A stretch of 64,000 bases of DNA from Sceloporus undulatus (GCF_019175285.1 NC_056527.1:103964377-104028376); one strand, 5' to 3'. Shown: positions 1 through 32,890, numbered from the stretch's first letter. Numbers and translations: made by a program. The notes: generated by a model not told the origin, from the letters alone.

Positions 1-470
1 AAAGCAGTATGCCTTTGAGACTTAGGCCGCATTCCCACTTACAAATAAATTGCTTTGCAATTCGAATCGATGGATCGGTTTGGCAGCAGAGCGTGGTTCA
101 CGTTACATTTGTCCCGACTGGATTTTCTTGCTGCAAAATAAAATAAAATAACCCACTTGTGATTCACATTGACAAACGAATCAATTCCAAATGGACCCAC
201 TCCAGCCAGCCAAAGGGCAAATTTAAATCGATTCCAATCCGCATCTGGTTCACATTTGCGCAGAATCGATTTATCCAAAAAGACGCGGGGAAAAATCAGC
301 ATCAAGAAGATGCGAGTTAAATGGGTCCAGCGCATGGCCCCTCTCTCTGAATCACTTCAGTGATTCAGTTCAAGTGTGAATCAGGGTCATTTAAACCGCT
401 TCAAATCGATTTGCAAACCAGTTTAAAAGGTAGTTGTAATGAGGCTATAAGAAAGAAGCTAAACGTTTGT
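1..470. other. Unclassified, possibly DNA-transposon-derived sequence
   Basis: No gene seen. The stretch keeps several CpG and repeats of the word aatcgat(t) in both halves (near 64, 227, 265 and 405), suggesting weak inverted symmetry of a non-autonomous element. Family not recognised. Confidence 0.3.
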
Positions 471-1130
471 GGTTTTGTTGTTGTTAACTGCCTTCGATCT
501 CGACTCATGGTGACCCCGTGGATGAGACATCTCCAAGACCCTGTCCTCCACTGCTCTGCTTAGGTCATGTAAAGTCATAACCGTGACTCCTTAATAGTGT
601 CCATCCATCTGGCATGTGGCCTTCCTCTCGTCCTATTACCCTCCACCTTTCCCAGCATTATTGTTTTTTCCAACGAGTCCTTCCTTCTCATGATCTGCCC
701 GAAGTACAACAGCCTCACTTTGGTCATCTTGGCTTTCAACTTGATCTGCTTTAGGACCCATTTGTTTGTCCTTTTGGCTGTCCATGGGATCCTCAGCGCT
801 CTTCTCCAGCACCGCATCTCAAATGAATGGATTTTCTTCCTATCTTCTTTCTTAGCTGCCCAGCTCTCACAGCCATACATGGCAATAGGGAATACGATGG
901 CTTGTATGATTCTGACCGTTGTATATCTTTACATTTTAGGATCTTTTCTAGTTCTTTCTTAGCCGCCCTTCCCATTCTTAATCTTTTTCTGATTTTCTGA
1001 CTGCAGTCCCCCTTTCTATCAATGTTTGATCCCAGGGATGGGGATTCTTTTACTATTTCTATTTCTTCATTGTTTAGGGCTGAACTTGTGAAAGTCCTCA
1101 GAAGTAATTATTTTGGTTTTCTTTATGTTC
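470..1130 (-). mobile_element. BovB/RTE LINE 3' end
   Basis: On the - strand, a frame at 880-575 translates to MYGCESWAAKK, then FEMRCWRRALRIPWTAKRTN and EKTIMLGKVEGNRTRGR, the known C-terminal end of BovB reverse transcriptase. The frame is broken and 5'-truncated. The same sequence recurs at 57565-57935. Confidence 0.8.
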
Positions 1131-1199
1131 AACATTAAGCCTACCTTTGCACTTTCTTTTCTAATCTTCCTTAGCTTTTGTAGACTTGAGCCTATTTCC

Positions 1200-1530
1200 T
1201 CAGATCCACCAATAACAAATACAGGAGAGTATCCCTTATCTGGGATGCCAAAATGCAAAATACTGTTGCCCCTCCAAGTCTGTGGACTTGAAATTGGCAG
1301 ACTTGACAATCTGTGGAGGGGTGACCCACCATTGAGGTGAATGGGGCACACTCCCGTGGTGTGGACCCTATGCTCACACACGGGAGCGCACACCATTCAT
1401 TTCAATGGGGCTTGATTATGTGCAAGTGTCCTAACTTGGGGGAGTCCATCATATTGTATTGAAAGAGCCGTGATCAATTTCAGTTTAATGCCAAAGTCCA
1501 AGTATTTTTGAGGATGTCTCAGTACGGATT
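1200..1530. other. Gene-free spacer with Tigger-like scrap
   Basis: A short piece near 1218-1262 (gtatcccttatctgggatgccaaaat) resembles the terminus of the element at 61818-62152. The rest to 1530 is not recognised. Confidence 0.4.
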
Positions 1531-1700
1531 TGTTGTTGTTGTTGTGTGCTTTCAGGTTGACATTTGGCAACACTATTGTTGTATTTTTTTTCTTAGCAAG
1601 GTTTATTCTGAGGAGGTTTTGCCTTTGCCTTCCTCTGAAGCTGAGAGAGGCTGGCTTGCCAAAGGTCACAAACACTGGGTTTCCATGGCTAGGCAGGAAA
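1531..1700 (-). mobile_element. ACA-SINE2-type SINE (head lost)
   Basis: Reversed tail (ttgttgttgttgtgtgctttcag) followed by the reversed body (cagaggaaggcaaaggcaaa type). The tRNA-like head is missing. Confidence 0.75.
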
Positions 1701-1934
1701 TTCCTATTATCTAATGTTAAATTCATATTATTAAATGCTTAGTAAAACTCAATTGTTCTGCAACTTCAGCAGTTCTGACCTCAGCAAGACTGTTATAAAA
1801 TGTTTATCAAAATGGCATTCACTCCTGCGGTAGTTTGAGACAATGGGCTGGGAATTAATATGCCACATATACGCTGAAATCAATATTCATACAATAAACA
1901 AGCCATGATGCAGCCATAAATCTATTTTAGTTCA

Positions 1935-2167
1935 GAGAGCCAGCATGGTATAGTGGTTTGAGAATTGGGTGATGACTCTGAAGACTAGGGTGCGAATTCT
2001 GCTTGGACATTGAAGCCCATTGGATGACCTTGGGCAAGTCACACTCTCTCAGCCTCAGAGGAAGGCAATGGCAAACCCTCTCTGAATGAATCTTGCCAAG
2101 AAAACCCTGTGATAGGTTTGGATCGCTATAAACCAGAAACTACTTGAAGGCCCACAATAACAACAAA
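1935..2167 (+). mobile_element. ACA-SINE2-type SINE, near full length
   Basis: Starts gccagcatggtatagtggtt, has a degenerate B box (ggtgcgaattc), the ccttgggcaagtcac / cctcagaggaaggcaatggcaa body and the acttgaaggcccacaataacaac tail. Confidence 0.85.
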
Positions 2168-2699
2168 GGGTTGCACAAAGTTGTTCAACTTAACTACTAA
2201 TCCCTATGGAGTCTGCAAGATGTTTCCGTCGTTTGGAGTAAATGACTTTAGTTTTTTCTTTCTCAGAAGCTGGCATCCAACTTTTGGAACGGCTTCTTCG
2301 TTTTCTTCTCTTTTATTACTTTTTCCCCCTCAAGTGGTAAAATGTTAATTATTTAATCAGGTAAATAATTCAACAGGCCTTTATTTTCTCCTTTCCTTTC
2401 CAAGTAATTCTTCCAGATTATTGCTGAAAAATTCTTACATTTTTAACACCAGTTCTTACTTTTAACATTATCTAGTCCTTTTCCAGCACTCACAAAGGCA
2501 GCGTTGCCTAGTGGTAACTTATGTTCAGCCATGGTTTTCTGAGGGGTGCCAAGCAAATCACTTGCCAGCCTTTAGGGTTACAAGAGTGAAGCATGTGAAT
2601 TAATGCTACTTGAGAGAATTGCTTGGAGATATGTACCCATAATCAATGCAAAACGATCTTATTTCCCCCACTACGACCCTGTATCGGAGGCCAAATATG
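2168..2699. other. Gene-free spacer
   Basis: AT-rich sequence with no gene or repeat that I recognise. Confidence 0.5.
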
Positions 2700-2912
2700 T
2701 TGCATCTACACTGTGGAAGGAAACCAGTTTGAGACCTCTTTAACTGCCATGCCATGGCTCCAGAAATTGTGATTTATAGTTTCGGGAGGCACCAGCATTC
2801 TTTGGCAGAGAAGGATGAAGGCCCTGTAAAACTACAAATCCTCCAATTCCATAGGATAGAGATACAGCACATAAAGCCGTGTTAAACTGCATTATCTCCA
2901 CAGTGTAGATGT
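2700..2912. mobile_element. Palindromic MITE (family A)
   Basis: Ends gcatctacactgtgga and ccacagtgtagatgt are inverted, and the arms (cagtttgagac / gttaaactgcatt) continue inward. The same family occurs at 3080-3265, 3272-3476, 31970-32045, 32166-32345, 39836-40016 and 43149-43368. Confidence 0.7.
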
Positions 2913-3079
2913 CCCCAGCGATAGTAATCCTATGAATGATTTGTTGCTGTTTATTGCCTGGTTATTCCTGGGATAATGGCTCTTTAATCTCGACGTGTGT
3001 GAAAATCTTAATTGCGATCGTGCAATTTTCACATGATAAACACTGTTTAAACCCTTGATTTCCCCCGTGTGATAAAGTC

Positions 3080-3265
3080 CAATGCAGTTTGACACCACTT
3101 TTAGTGCTGTAGCTCCATCCTAGGGAATCCTGGGATTTGTAGTTTCAAAAGCCTTCTCTGCCCAAGAGAGCTGGTGCCTCCCAGAAACTACAACTCCCAG
3201 GATTCTGTGGGATGGAGATGCGGCACCAAAAGTGGTGTCAAACTGCATTATTTCTACAGTGTAGG
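3080..3265. mobile_element. Palindromic MITE (family A), long hairpin
   Basis: Arms aatgcagtttgacaccac... and ...gtggtgtcaaactgcatt pair over most of the element, with loop near 3160-3178. Confidence 0.75.
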
Positions 3266-3271
3266 TGCATT

Positions 3272-3476
3272 GCTAGCCTTCTTCTGTTGTTTCAGACCGC
3301 TTTTACTGCCTTGGCTCAGTGCTAGGGAATCCTGGGGAACTGTGTTTATTGTGGCACTAGAGATCTTTCTGACAAGAGGAGACTAAATGTCTCACAGAAC
3401 TACAGTTGCCAGAATTCCCTAGCATTGAGCCAAGGCAGTTAAAGCGGTCTCAAACTGGGTTATTTCTGCAGTGCAT
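3272..3476. mobile_element. Palindromic MITE (family A)
   Basis: cagaccgctttt...ccttggctcagtgctagg pairs with cctagcattgagccaagg...aaagcggtctc. It abuts the previous copy. Confidence 0.75.
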
Positions 3477-3494
3477 TAGGAAGAATCTTGCTTC

Positions 3495-3850
3495 GGCTTC
3501 GCTGCTCTCTGGTGCCCTCCTGCGGACGGAAAGGCGCATTGCATAGACAAATTAGGATCACAGTGCAAGCGACATATTTTCGGCTCTGCTGCTCTTGGGC
3601 GCCCTCCCGCGGACAGCAAGCCTCATGGCATAGACAAATTACGATCAGAATATTTTCAGGTTCGGCTGTTCTCTGGCGCCTCTCGTGGATGGAAAGACGC
3701 ATGGCACATAGACTAATTACAATCACGCTGCTGCGACATTGTTTCGGGTGGGCTGCTCTCAGGCGCCCTCTCGCGGGCAGACAGGGGTACTGCATAGGGA
3801 AACTGGAACCACGTTTGCTGCTGCGACACGTTTTGGGAGCTCTCCTGGGA
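3495..3850. repeat. GC-rich tandem repeat, four units of about 84 bp
   Basis: Cores ggtgccctcctgcggac (3511), ggcgccctcccgcggac (3598), ggcgcctctcgtggatg (3675) and ggcgccctctcgcgggc (3763) recur every 78-87 bp. Each is followed by gca(tt)gcatagacaaatta-like sequence. The 131-216 residue frames across it are by-products. The cores resemble the reverse of the CTCF motif. Confidence 0.75.
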
Positions 3851-3917
3851 GAGAAGGCGAAGGCAAAGGCCGGAAGAAGGTGAGATGGGGGACCAGAGGA
3901 AGAAGGGGGAGGCTTGG

Positions 3918-4048
3918 ATTGAGGTGGTCTAGTGGTGTGAGCGCTGGACTGGGACCCTGGAGACCAAGGTTCAAGTCCTGCTCGGTCAGGGAAGCCCACT
4001 GGGTGTGGATCACACACTCTCAGCCCCAGAAAACTGAAAAGGGAAAAG
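3918..4048 (+). mobile_element. ACA-SINE2-type SINE head
   Basis: ggtggtctagtggtgtgagcgctgg then gagaccaaggttcaagtcc, a tRNA-like A/B box head truncated at agccccaga. A 45-bp flank (gaaggtgagatggggg...) is repeated on both sides (3877 and 4053). Confidence 0.75.
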
Positions 4049-4089
4049 TAAAGAAGGTGAGATGGGGGTCCAGAAGAAAAGGGGGGAGA

Positions 4090-4170
4090 TTTGATGGTGA
4101 GTTCCTGCATGGCAGGGGTTGGAGTGGGATGGCCCCTGCCTTGGGGTCTCTTCCAACTCTTTTGGAAATG
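4090..4170 (+). mobile_element. CR1-type LINE 3' fragment
   Basis: gagttcctgcatggcaggggtt...ggtctcttccaactct matches the 3' end seen complete at 36386-36735 on the other strand. Confidence 0.7.
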
Positions 4171-4270
4171 ACTGCATTTTATTGATTGTATCTGTATGTT
4201 TTTTATTGGGTTGTAACCCTGTCTCGATCCGTAGGGAGAGGCAGGGAAATATCAATAAAATTATTTATTA

Positions 4271-4306
<36 letters not shown>

Positions 4307-4308
4307 GT
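4171..4308 (+). mobile_element. L2-like LINE tail with (ATT)n
   Basis: ttgtaaccctgtctcgatcc...ggcagggaaatatcaataaaattatt runs into an ATT microsatellite at 4264-4306, the typical end of the lizard L2-like LINE. Confidence 0.6.
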
Positions 4309-4314
4309 GATTTT

Positions 4315-4431
4315 ATTGAGGTGGCCCAGTGGTGTGAGTGTTGGACTGTGACCCTGGAGACCAGGGTTCGAATCCTGTTCAGCCATGGAAACCCACCGGG
4401 TGTGGGTAACACACTCTCAGCCCCAGAACCC
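4315..4431 (+). mobile_element. ACA-SINE2-type SINE head
   Basis: Second copy of the head type seen at 3918 (ggtggcccagtggtgtgagtg). Ends in a C-run at 4428-4441. Confidence 0.75.
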
Positions 4432-4544
4432 CCCCCCCCCCCGTAATAGATTGGTTCATCTGAGGGTAGCCATAGGTTTGAAGGACACAGCAACACAATC
4501 GGGGCTGGACACTGGGAAGGGATTACTGTATATACTCATGTATA

Positions 4545-4747
4545 AGTCTATGCGACCCTAAGGGGACTCTATCATGGGGTTTTCTTGGCAAGATTTGTTC
4601 AGATGAGGTTTGCCATTGCCTTACCCTGAGGCTGAGAGAGTGTGACTTGCCCAAGGTCACCCAGTGGGTTTCCATAGCCGAGCGGGGACTCGATCCCTGG
4701 ACTCCAGAGTCATAGTCCAATATTCAAAACTATTGCACCACGCTGGT
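4545..4747 (-). mobile_element. ACA-SINE2-type SINE
   Basis: Reversed body and head: atcatggggttttcttggcaag...gtcacccagtgggtttcc...ggactcgatccctgg...accacgctgg. Confidence 0.85.
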
Positions 4748-4977
4748 TCTCAGGAAGGCTTAGGCAGGCAGCAGAACAGCCTCCCCAAAGTTGCAGCCAA
4801 TTTGGGGCAGATGGGGAAGGTCTTCTTGGAATAAGGTGGCCTCCTGATGTTTTCGCAAGGCTCTTTCCAAGCTTGCTTGGGAGGCAGACGATCAACAGGT
4901 GCAGCTCTTTAAAAACAGATCAAGCTGCTGTTGTAAAGGGTGAAACGGCATCTGTTGAATTTCAGCCTGATATGCCA

Positions 4978-5120
4978 TGTTGTTGTGTGCCTTCAAAGCA
5001 TTTCCGACTTAGGATGACCCTGTCATGGGGTTTTCTTGGCACATTTCTTCAGAGGGGATTGCCATCTCTGAGGATGAGAGAGTGTGACTTGCAGAGAGTG
5101 TGCAGTGTTAGACTGGCCTA
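4978..5120 (-). mobile_element. ACA-SINE2-type SINE 3' part
   Basis: gttgttgtgtgccttcaaag...tcatggggttttcttggcac...gagagagtgtgacttgc. The head is lost where a 5S-type SINE follows. Confidence 0.8.
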
Positions 5121-5124
5121 ACTA

Positions 5125-5300
5125 TCACAAAGGCACCAAATCCTGCAGGGTTGGCCCTGGTTAGTACTTGGATGGGAAACCACCAAGGAACACAGGGTAC
5201 TCTCACCTCTGAGGATTCCTTGCCTATGAAAGCCCTATGAAGTTAATGGAGTCGCTACAAGTCAACAGGCGACTTGAAGGCACGCACAAACATGATCACA
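5125..5300 (+). mobile_element. 5S-rRNA-derived SINE (5S-Sauria type)
   Basis: ggttagtacttggatgggaaacc is the 5S rRNA internal promoter. It is followed by the tail ggagtcgctacaagtcaaca and acttgaaggcacgcac. Too short and diverged to be a 5S gene. Confidence 0.8.
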
Positions 5301-5821
5301 TATATCCCATTGCATAACGCATTCACAGTGGGAAGCACACTTCCTAAGGCTTCTCTTTCTTGGCTGAGGGTTTATTTCTAGTTCCGTGTCATCCTCCTTC
5401 TTCTCTGATTAAGTCTCAGTGAAGTTTAAAGGTAGGAGGAAAAATGCATACTGTATTTGTAGAGACGTTATAAAGTTCCCGAAACTTTCTAATTTTAGCA
5501 CCCCGTCACCTAATACAGGCCCAACAAGTCTTCCGGTTTGTGGTTAGCTTTTCTGGGCAGGAGAGGATCACAGGTGGAGGAAAAGGCAGGGAATCCATGT
5601 TGGGCAAAGAATGTTTTTATGAAATGAAATGGAAGAAGTTAATAAACAAGAAGGGTTAATAATGGCGTGAGGCTTTAAAACAGGACTGTAAATAGGTTTG
5701 TAGGACCCCAACATGTGTCTGTGCCTCTGAGTATATCCAGAAGGATTTTAACTCATTTGGTCAGCAGTCTTAACAACAACCCTGTAAGTGGGCTGGTATT
5801 AAAAATGTCCCCAGATAGATG

Positions 5822-5856
<35 letters not shown>

Positions 5857-5985
5857 GGATGGCAAGATCTTGACTGGACTTTGTAACCAACAGCATTAGT
5901 AGAAGAAGCCAGTAGTTGCTTGGGTATTTTACTTAGTCAGCCTAAAAGGAAAAGCAAGTGTACTCTTGGGTAGAATTCAAAGATA
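5301..5985. other. Gene-free spacer with (GATA)n
   Basis: Nothing recognised except a (GATA)n microsatellite at about 5813-5860. Confidence 0.6.
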
Positions 5986-5989
5986 TAGC

Positions 5990-6215
5990 GGTGTTAGTCT
6001 GCAGAATCAGAGATGTAAAGATGTAAAGAGATGTAAAGATGTAAAGCTCTTGTAGCACCTTTGAGACTAGTAGAAAGAAAGAAAGACTTCAGTCTACTTC
6101 CTCAGATGCATATCTTTAGTCTATGAAACCTCATGCTGCCAACTTCTTTCTTTCAGTTAGTCTCAAAGGTGCTACAAGATCTCTCTACATTTCTGTACAT
6201 CTCTTGGTATTTGCT
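5990..6215. mobile_element. Inverted interspersed repeat (unclassified)
   Basis: cttgtagcacctttgagacta (about 6050) pairs with tagtctcaaaggtgctacaag (about 6158). The words gtgttagtctgcag and cttcagatgcat mark a repeat also seen at 51868-51985. Confidence 0.6.
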
Positions 6216-9541
<3,326 letters not shown>

Positions 9542-9750
9542 CATTGCCACCCTAGAACAGAACGGCCTCTGCCACCATTCTGGGCATGCCCTGCAACTTG
9601 ATAGGTTATTCTGATGGGTTCTTTCTGCTATGGGGTTCTTTAGTTTGTGTCAAACTAATCTGGCCTCTTTCACTAGAGGGTGCAATTGTGCAATGGAGGG
9701 ACTCAGTCTCATTTAATGATGTGCAATAAAAATTATGAAGTATATTTGTA
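9542..9750 (+). other. POLR2L: POLR2L 3' UTR with poly(A) signal
   Basis: About 200 nt of non-repetitive sequence follows the stop. A canonical AATAAA lies at 9725-9730, so cleavage is expected about 15-25 nt later. The exact end is inferred. Confidence 0.75.
9725..9730 (+). terminator. POLR2L: POLR2L polyadenylation signal
   Basis: AATAAA 184 nt after the stop codon, on the gene strand. Confidence 0.8.
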
Positions 9751-9915
9751 TAAAATATGTCCATCCTATACTGTACTTCCAATAATTTGATCCTGTGGTA
9801 CACAGAGAACTGCAGTCAATAGTGTTTTCACTCAGGAGAATTCTTCAGCATGGCTTTGTCACTAGCCCTCTCTTCTGTGAACCTCTTTCTCACCATGGTA
9901 GTTGCTGTTTATTTA

Positions 9916-10260
9916 CTGTATATACTCGACTATAAGTCAACCTCATGTATAAGTCGAGGGCAGGTTTGGGGGGCAAAATTATGGATTTTAATATGACCCT
10001 TGGATAAGTCGAGGTAAATCTTAGGGACATGCAACAAAGGATCTAAATGATGAAGCAAAGGAAAACAATGCCAAAGAACCTACAAAATTATAGCAGACAG
10101 TAGAGGGAGGTCAGTGCTTTCAGGGCAGATTGCACTCTTGCCTTTCACCACGGTGTAATTCCCCTTTTAATATACTATTTACATTAACCCATGGATAAGT
10201 CGACCTAGGTTTCTGAAGTCAAATTTTTGACTAAAATTTCTAGACTTATACAGACCTTAT
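9916..10260. mobile_element. DNA-transposon-like repeat
   Basis: tatatactcgactataagtc...gtataagtcgaggg near the left end and ggataagtcgacctagg...agacttatacag near the right are loosely inverted. Family not identified. Lies between the POLR2L and PRMT1 3' ends. Confidence 0.5.
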
Positions 10261-10477
10261 ACACACAAGAGAAACTGAGCTGATTGGCTGCTCATTCTCA
10301 CTGCTTTGTCTACCAAATAGTTCCCCCTAATATCTTGATACCTAGAAAATAAAAGATAGGACAAATAACAGTGCCCAACTCCCTTTATCAGTGCAGTGGG
10401 GCTTCTGACAGCCAAAGTTTCCATTACACCTGAATAAACCAAGTCCTCATCTGTTGGAAAACTTAGCTTGGAAAAGT

Positions 10478-10620
10478 TGCTGCTGCTGAAACTTCGAGTC
10501 GTTTCCAACTTACGACAACCCTAAGGCAAATCCATCACAGGGTTTCCTTGATAAGTTTCTTCAGAGGGGGTTTGCAATTGCCATTTTCTGAGGCTAAAAG
10601 ACTTGCCCAAGGTCCTCCCT
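10478..10620 (-). mobile_element. ACA-SINE2-type SINE fragment
   Basis: cgagtcgtttccaacttacgac...atcacagggtttccttgataag...gacttgcccaaggtc, reversed SINE body. Confidence 0.7.
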
Positions 10621-10854
10621 TTTAAAAAATACATTTTTGGACTACAGTCAACCCTGCCCCACTACCCGCTGCACAATCTGGTATTGGACATTGATTTTTC
10701 CAAGCTCTGCATCTGAAGCTCTCCCAGAAACAGCCATCTTACCCTTTTAGTTGCTTCCAACCCCTGGAAGCCATGATAGTAATGGCACTGGATCAGAGAA
10801 AAAAATCCTCTGTCTGAATGTAAATGTACAGGGATTTTCAAAGAAAATGGGGAA

Positions 10855-11638
10855 GTAGCTGGTTTCAACCTCTTTATTTTTTTTTCCTCATGAATGTAAC
10901 CATATAAAAACCATAAGTTATGAAAGTCACACGATGTCAGCTCTCAAAGGGATTTAAAAAAAACAAAATACTCCCACCCCACACATCCAAACAGGGGATT
11001 TGAGAGGGAGAAGTACAAAACTATCTGAAAAAACACCCACAAAATGGAGATGTCTTTCCCACCCACCCCCCCCACACCTCCAGATGCCCTCTTGATTAAT
11101 AAAAACCAGTTGAGATACCAATTCCTCCACCCTGACCCTTGACTGAACACTGGATAGAGGTGTGCACCCCAAAAGCCCGAGCAGCATTTTTGCTCTAGAG
11201 AGGAGAATTACTCTGAAAACGGGGTGGGAGGGAGAATAATTATAGGCAATACAATTTGGCAGAGGAGACCAACAATGATTTCAACTAAAAAATAAAAATT
11301 CATGATGGTAGTCTGTGGTCGGCACTCTGGCCTCAGAACAAACGGACGGATGGACGAATCACGTGTGTGTCTTCAGTTGTGCTAAAAGCCTCCATTCCTG
11401 GCTGGGGGAGGGGGTTGAAAATGTGGGGCAATGGAGTTGGGGGGGCTCTTGGCTATTTCCCCCCTAGCCTCTAATACTGACCCTCTCCTTGCTGACCCAG
11501 AGATGCAGCAACAGGGAACTACACAATGAAATGAATTAGTGATACGCCAACTGAAGAAGACAAGAGGGAGAGTTAGCTCTGGGCGCAAGGTCGGCTGGAG
11601 GAGGAAGAAAAAAAAATACGGCCAAGGGGGCAGATCAG
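10855..11638 (-). other. PRMT1: PRMT1 3' UTR
   Basis: About 780 nt between the stop and just past the only AATAAA seen on the gene strand (10878-10873). It holds short C- or G-runs but no interspersed repeat that I recognise, unlike nearly all other non-coding sequence here, which supports its being transcript. The end is inferred from the signal. Confidence 0.65.
10873..10878 (-). terminator. PRMT1: PRMT1 polyadenylation signal
   Basis: TTTATT on the + strand reads AATAAA on the gene strand. It is the only canonical signal within about 800 nt of the stop. Confidence 0.65.
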
Positions 11639-30751
<19,113 letters not shown>

Positions 30752-31383
30752 CTTGCGACTCGACACTGAAAGAGGAGCCACTCGCCCGGACTCCCCCGAA
30801 TGGCCAGCAAAGAACGAGGGCGAGGAGAAGCCGAGCAGCCCATTGGCCCGCGCCGCTGCCATCAAAGAACAGAATAGGAGGGAGTTTAGCCCCGCCCCAA
30901 CATTTCCATTTCGTCCGTTCGACAGGTTTCGACCCCATGGTTCAATTTGGCCGAAGGCGGGGCTTTTTCTTCGCGTCTCGCGTTCGGTCTGTCAGTCACG
31001 ATTGAGAGACCGCCCCTTTTTTTACTTGAAAGGCCGTTGGCCCGAACAAGACGACTTCCGCCAATTAAAATCGGAAGGCGGGTTTTTGTGACCAAGATCT
31101 GCACATTGTTGGTATTAGAATGTCAGTCTCAAAACAAAGGCCTCTCTTCTTCAGTACTGATTGGCTCTTTTATTTCTGTGAGGCGGAAGAAAGAAGGAAG
31201 ATTCGTGACCGTCGCTTCAAGTGCTAAATTAAACGACTGTAATTGCCGTGAAGGGAATGTGACGTACGAAGAGGCGTCGAAGAAGAGTGAACCTTTCTTC
31301 GCCCACCCTATGGCTTAATAAAGTAATAGAAACCAACCCCCCCACAAAAATAAAAACAAGTCCTTCCATAAACGCCAAATTCG

Positions 31384-31889
31384 ATTGGATGAGACGAGAC
31401 GCCATTTAGCAAGGCACCCGCCTACAAAATCTATTTCTTGTCCCATTGGTCGAATCCCCTGTCACTTAACCCGTTTATAGCACTCTTAATTTCTTATTGG
31501 CTGAGTTGTCCGTCCGTCATAAGAACAACTGGTTTTAATTATTCCAAGATGTTTTATTGGTGGGAAAGCATGTCAATCTGAATTAAGCCTTGAAAGCCGC
31601 TTATTCATTGGTTACTGTTACTCAATGCCAAGGTCAAATGCTAGATAGAAGGAAGGGCAGGATTATCTCTTGGCCCTACTAACAGCCTTTTTTGCTTAGA
31701 AGATCTCCATTGGTAGATGTATTGTCAATTCAAAAATCTGCGAGTCTCATTGGACAACTTGCCATCATCATGACAAGGAGAGCCTATCAGCGGTTCGAGG
31801 CAGCCAAAGTGGGCGTGCCATTTAAAATAAAAAAATCTGAGGATTCTTCCGTGAAGCTGATTGGTGGATCAACGGCGCATTCCTATTGG
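31384..31889 (-). promoter_or_regulatory. Array of nine co-oriented CCAAT boxes
   Basis: ATTGG on the + strand (CCAAT on the PRMT1 strand) starts at 31384, 31445, 31496, 31556, 31607, 31709, 31749, 31860 and 31885. Several have the flanks of NF-Y sites (gattgg, cattggt, ttattggct). The sequence between them does not look like a tandem repeat. The array lies 0.6-1.1 kb upstream of the PRMT1 ATG and between the PRMT1 and GYS1 starts. Binding by NF-Y is an inference. Confidence 0.6.
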
Positions 31890-31969
31890 TCCAGCGAAAG
31901 GCACCATTGACGAATTTAGATTACAACGTGCGCGCGCTACGTCCGCTCTCGGGGCTACAACAAACATAC

Positions 31970-32045
31970 CACTCCCCAGAATTCCACAGCACTGAGCCAT
32001 GGCAGTTAAGCGGTTGTCAAACCGGATTATTTCTGCCGTGTGGAT
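31970..32045. mobile_element. Palindromic MITE family A, half copy
   Basis: ccagaattccacagcactgagccatggcagttaag...ggattatttctgccgtgtggatgcag is one arm of the family A MITE. Confidence 0.65.
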
Positions 32046-32165
32046 GCAGTCAGTCGCTGTGATCCTTCATTGTCTAGGTTGAATTTATGTAGACCCTTTG
32101 TGGTTATATGTTTTTAGGTTCAACAGCAAGCAGGGCTTTTGTATTTCTCCTTGAGCCAAAACACT

Positions 32166-32345
32166 TGCAAGAAATAACCCAGTTTGAAACTGCTTTAACT
32201 GCCCTGGCTGAATGCTAGGGAATTCTGGGAACTGTAGTTTTGTGAGACATTTAGCCTCCTCTGTCAGAAATGAGCGCTAGTGCCACAAGAAACTGACCAT
32301 TCCCTGGATTCCATAGCACTGAACCAGGGCGGTTAATGGTTAGTG
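32166..32345. mobile_element. Palindromic MITE family A
   Basis: aataacccagtttgaaactgctttaactgcc...gaatgctagggaattctgg pairs with ccctggattccatagcactgaaccagggcggtt. Confidence 0.65.
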
Positions 32346-32379
32346 GTTTTAGTTTGGATAGGGCTCTGGAACTAGGCTT

Positions 32380-32890
32380 GTCAGCCGCAGAGAAGGCCAT
32401 GGCAACCCCTCGGAAAACCTTGTAAGAGTGAACTATAGTGGCCATAGTCGAGAGACTTGAAGGCACCAACAACAACAGCAAGAAGAAGATGCTCCCCACT
32501 TTCCTCCTCCAATTTCCTTCTTGGATTAGGACCAGGGTTCGAATCCCCAGCTCAGCCATGTAAACACTGGAGGAAGTCACACTCTCAGCCTCAGAGGAAG
32601 GTCATGGCAACCCCCTCTGAAGAACCTGGCCAACCCTAGCTTTAGGGTCCCCATAAAGTTCAAGAAAGAGCCTTGAGGCACACAGCGCAACCAACAAGAA
32701 GATTTCCACATCTTCCTTTCATCATCCAATTTTCTTCTTGAGTGACTCTGGAGACCCAGTGGGTGACTTTGAGCAAGTCACACTCTCTCAGCCTCAGGGG
32801 AAGGCCATGGCAAACCCCCTCTGAAGAAACCTTGCCCAGAAACCCCAAGGCTAGTCCCCATAAGTCAGGAAAGGCATAGCAACAAGAAGA
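32380..32890 (+). mobile_element. Cluster of three ACA-SINE2-type fragments
   Basis: Pieces at about 32380-32480 (tail cttgaaggcaccaacaacaac), 32524-32700 (gaccagggttcgaatcccc head to tail) and 32730-32890 (gactctggagacccagtggg to aggcatagcaac), all on the + strand. Confidence 0.75.

Noticed and set aside
575-880. 101-residue frame resembling an endonuclease/RT-associated protein
   Set aside because: It is the decayed C-terminus of a BovB LINE, not a host gene.
1935-2010. tRNA gene at the SINE head
   Set aside because: A/B boxes are degenerate, no cloverleaf is apparent, and the sequence continues into a SINE body and tail.
3460-4110. 216-residue - strand frame and overlapping + strand frames
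   Set aside because: Created by the GC-rich tandem repeat and a SINE. No recognisable protein, and frames open on both strands.
5813-5860. CRISPR-like short repeats
   Set aside because: Simple GATA microsatellite without spacers, in a vertebrate genome.
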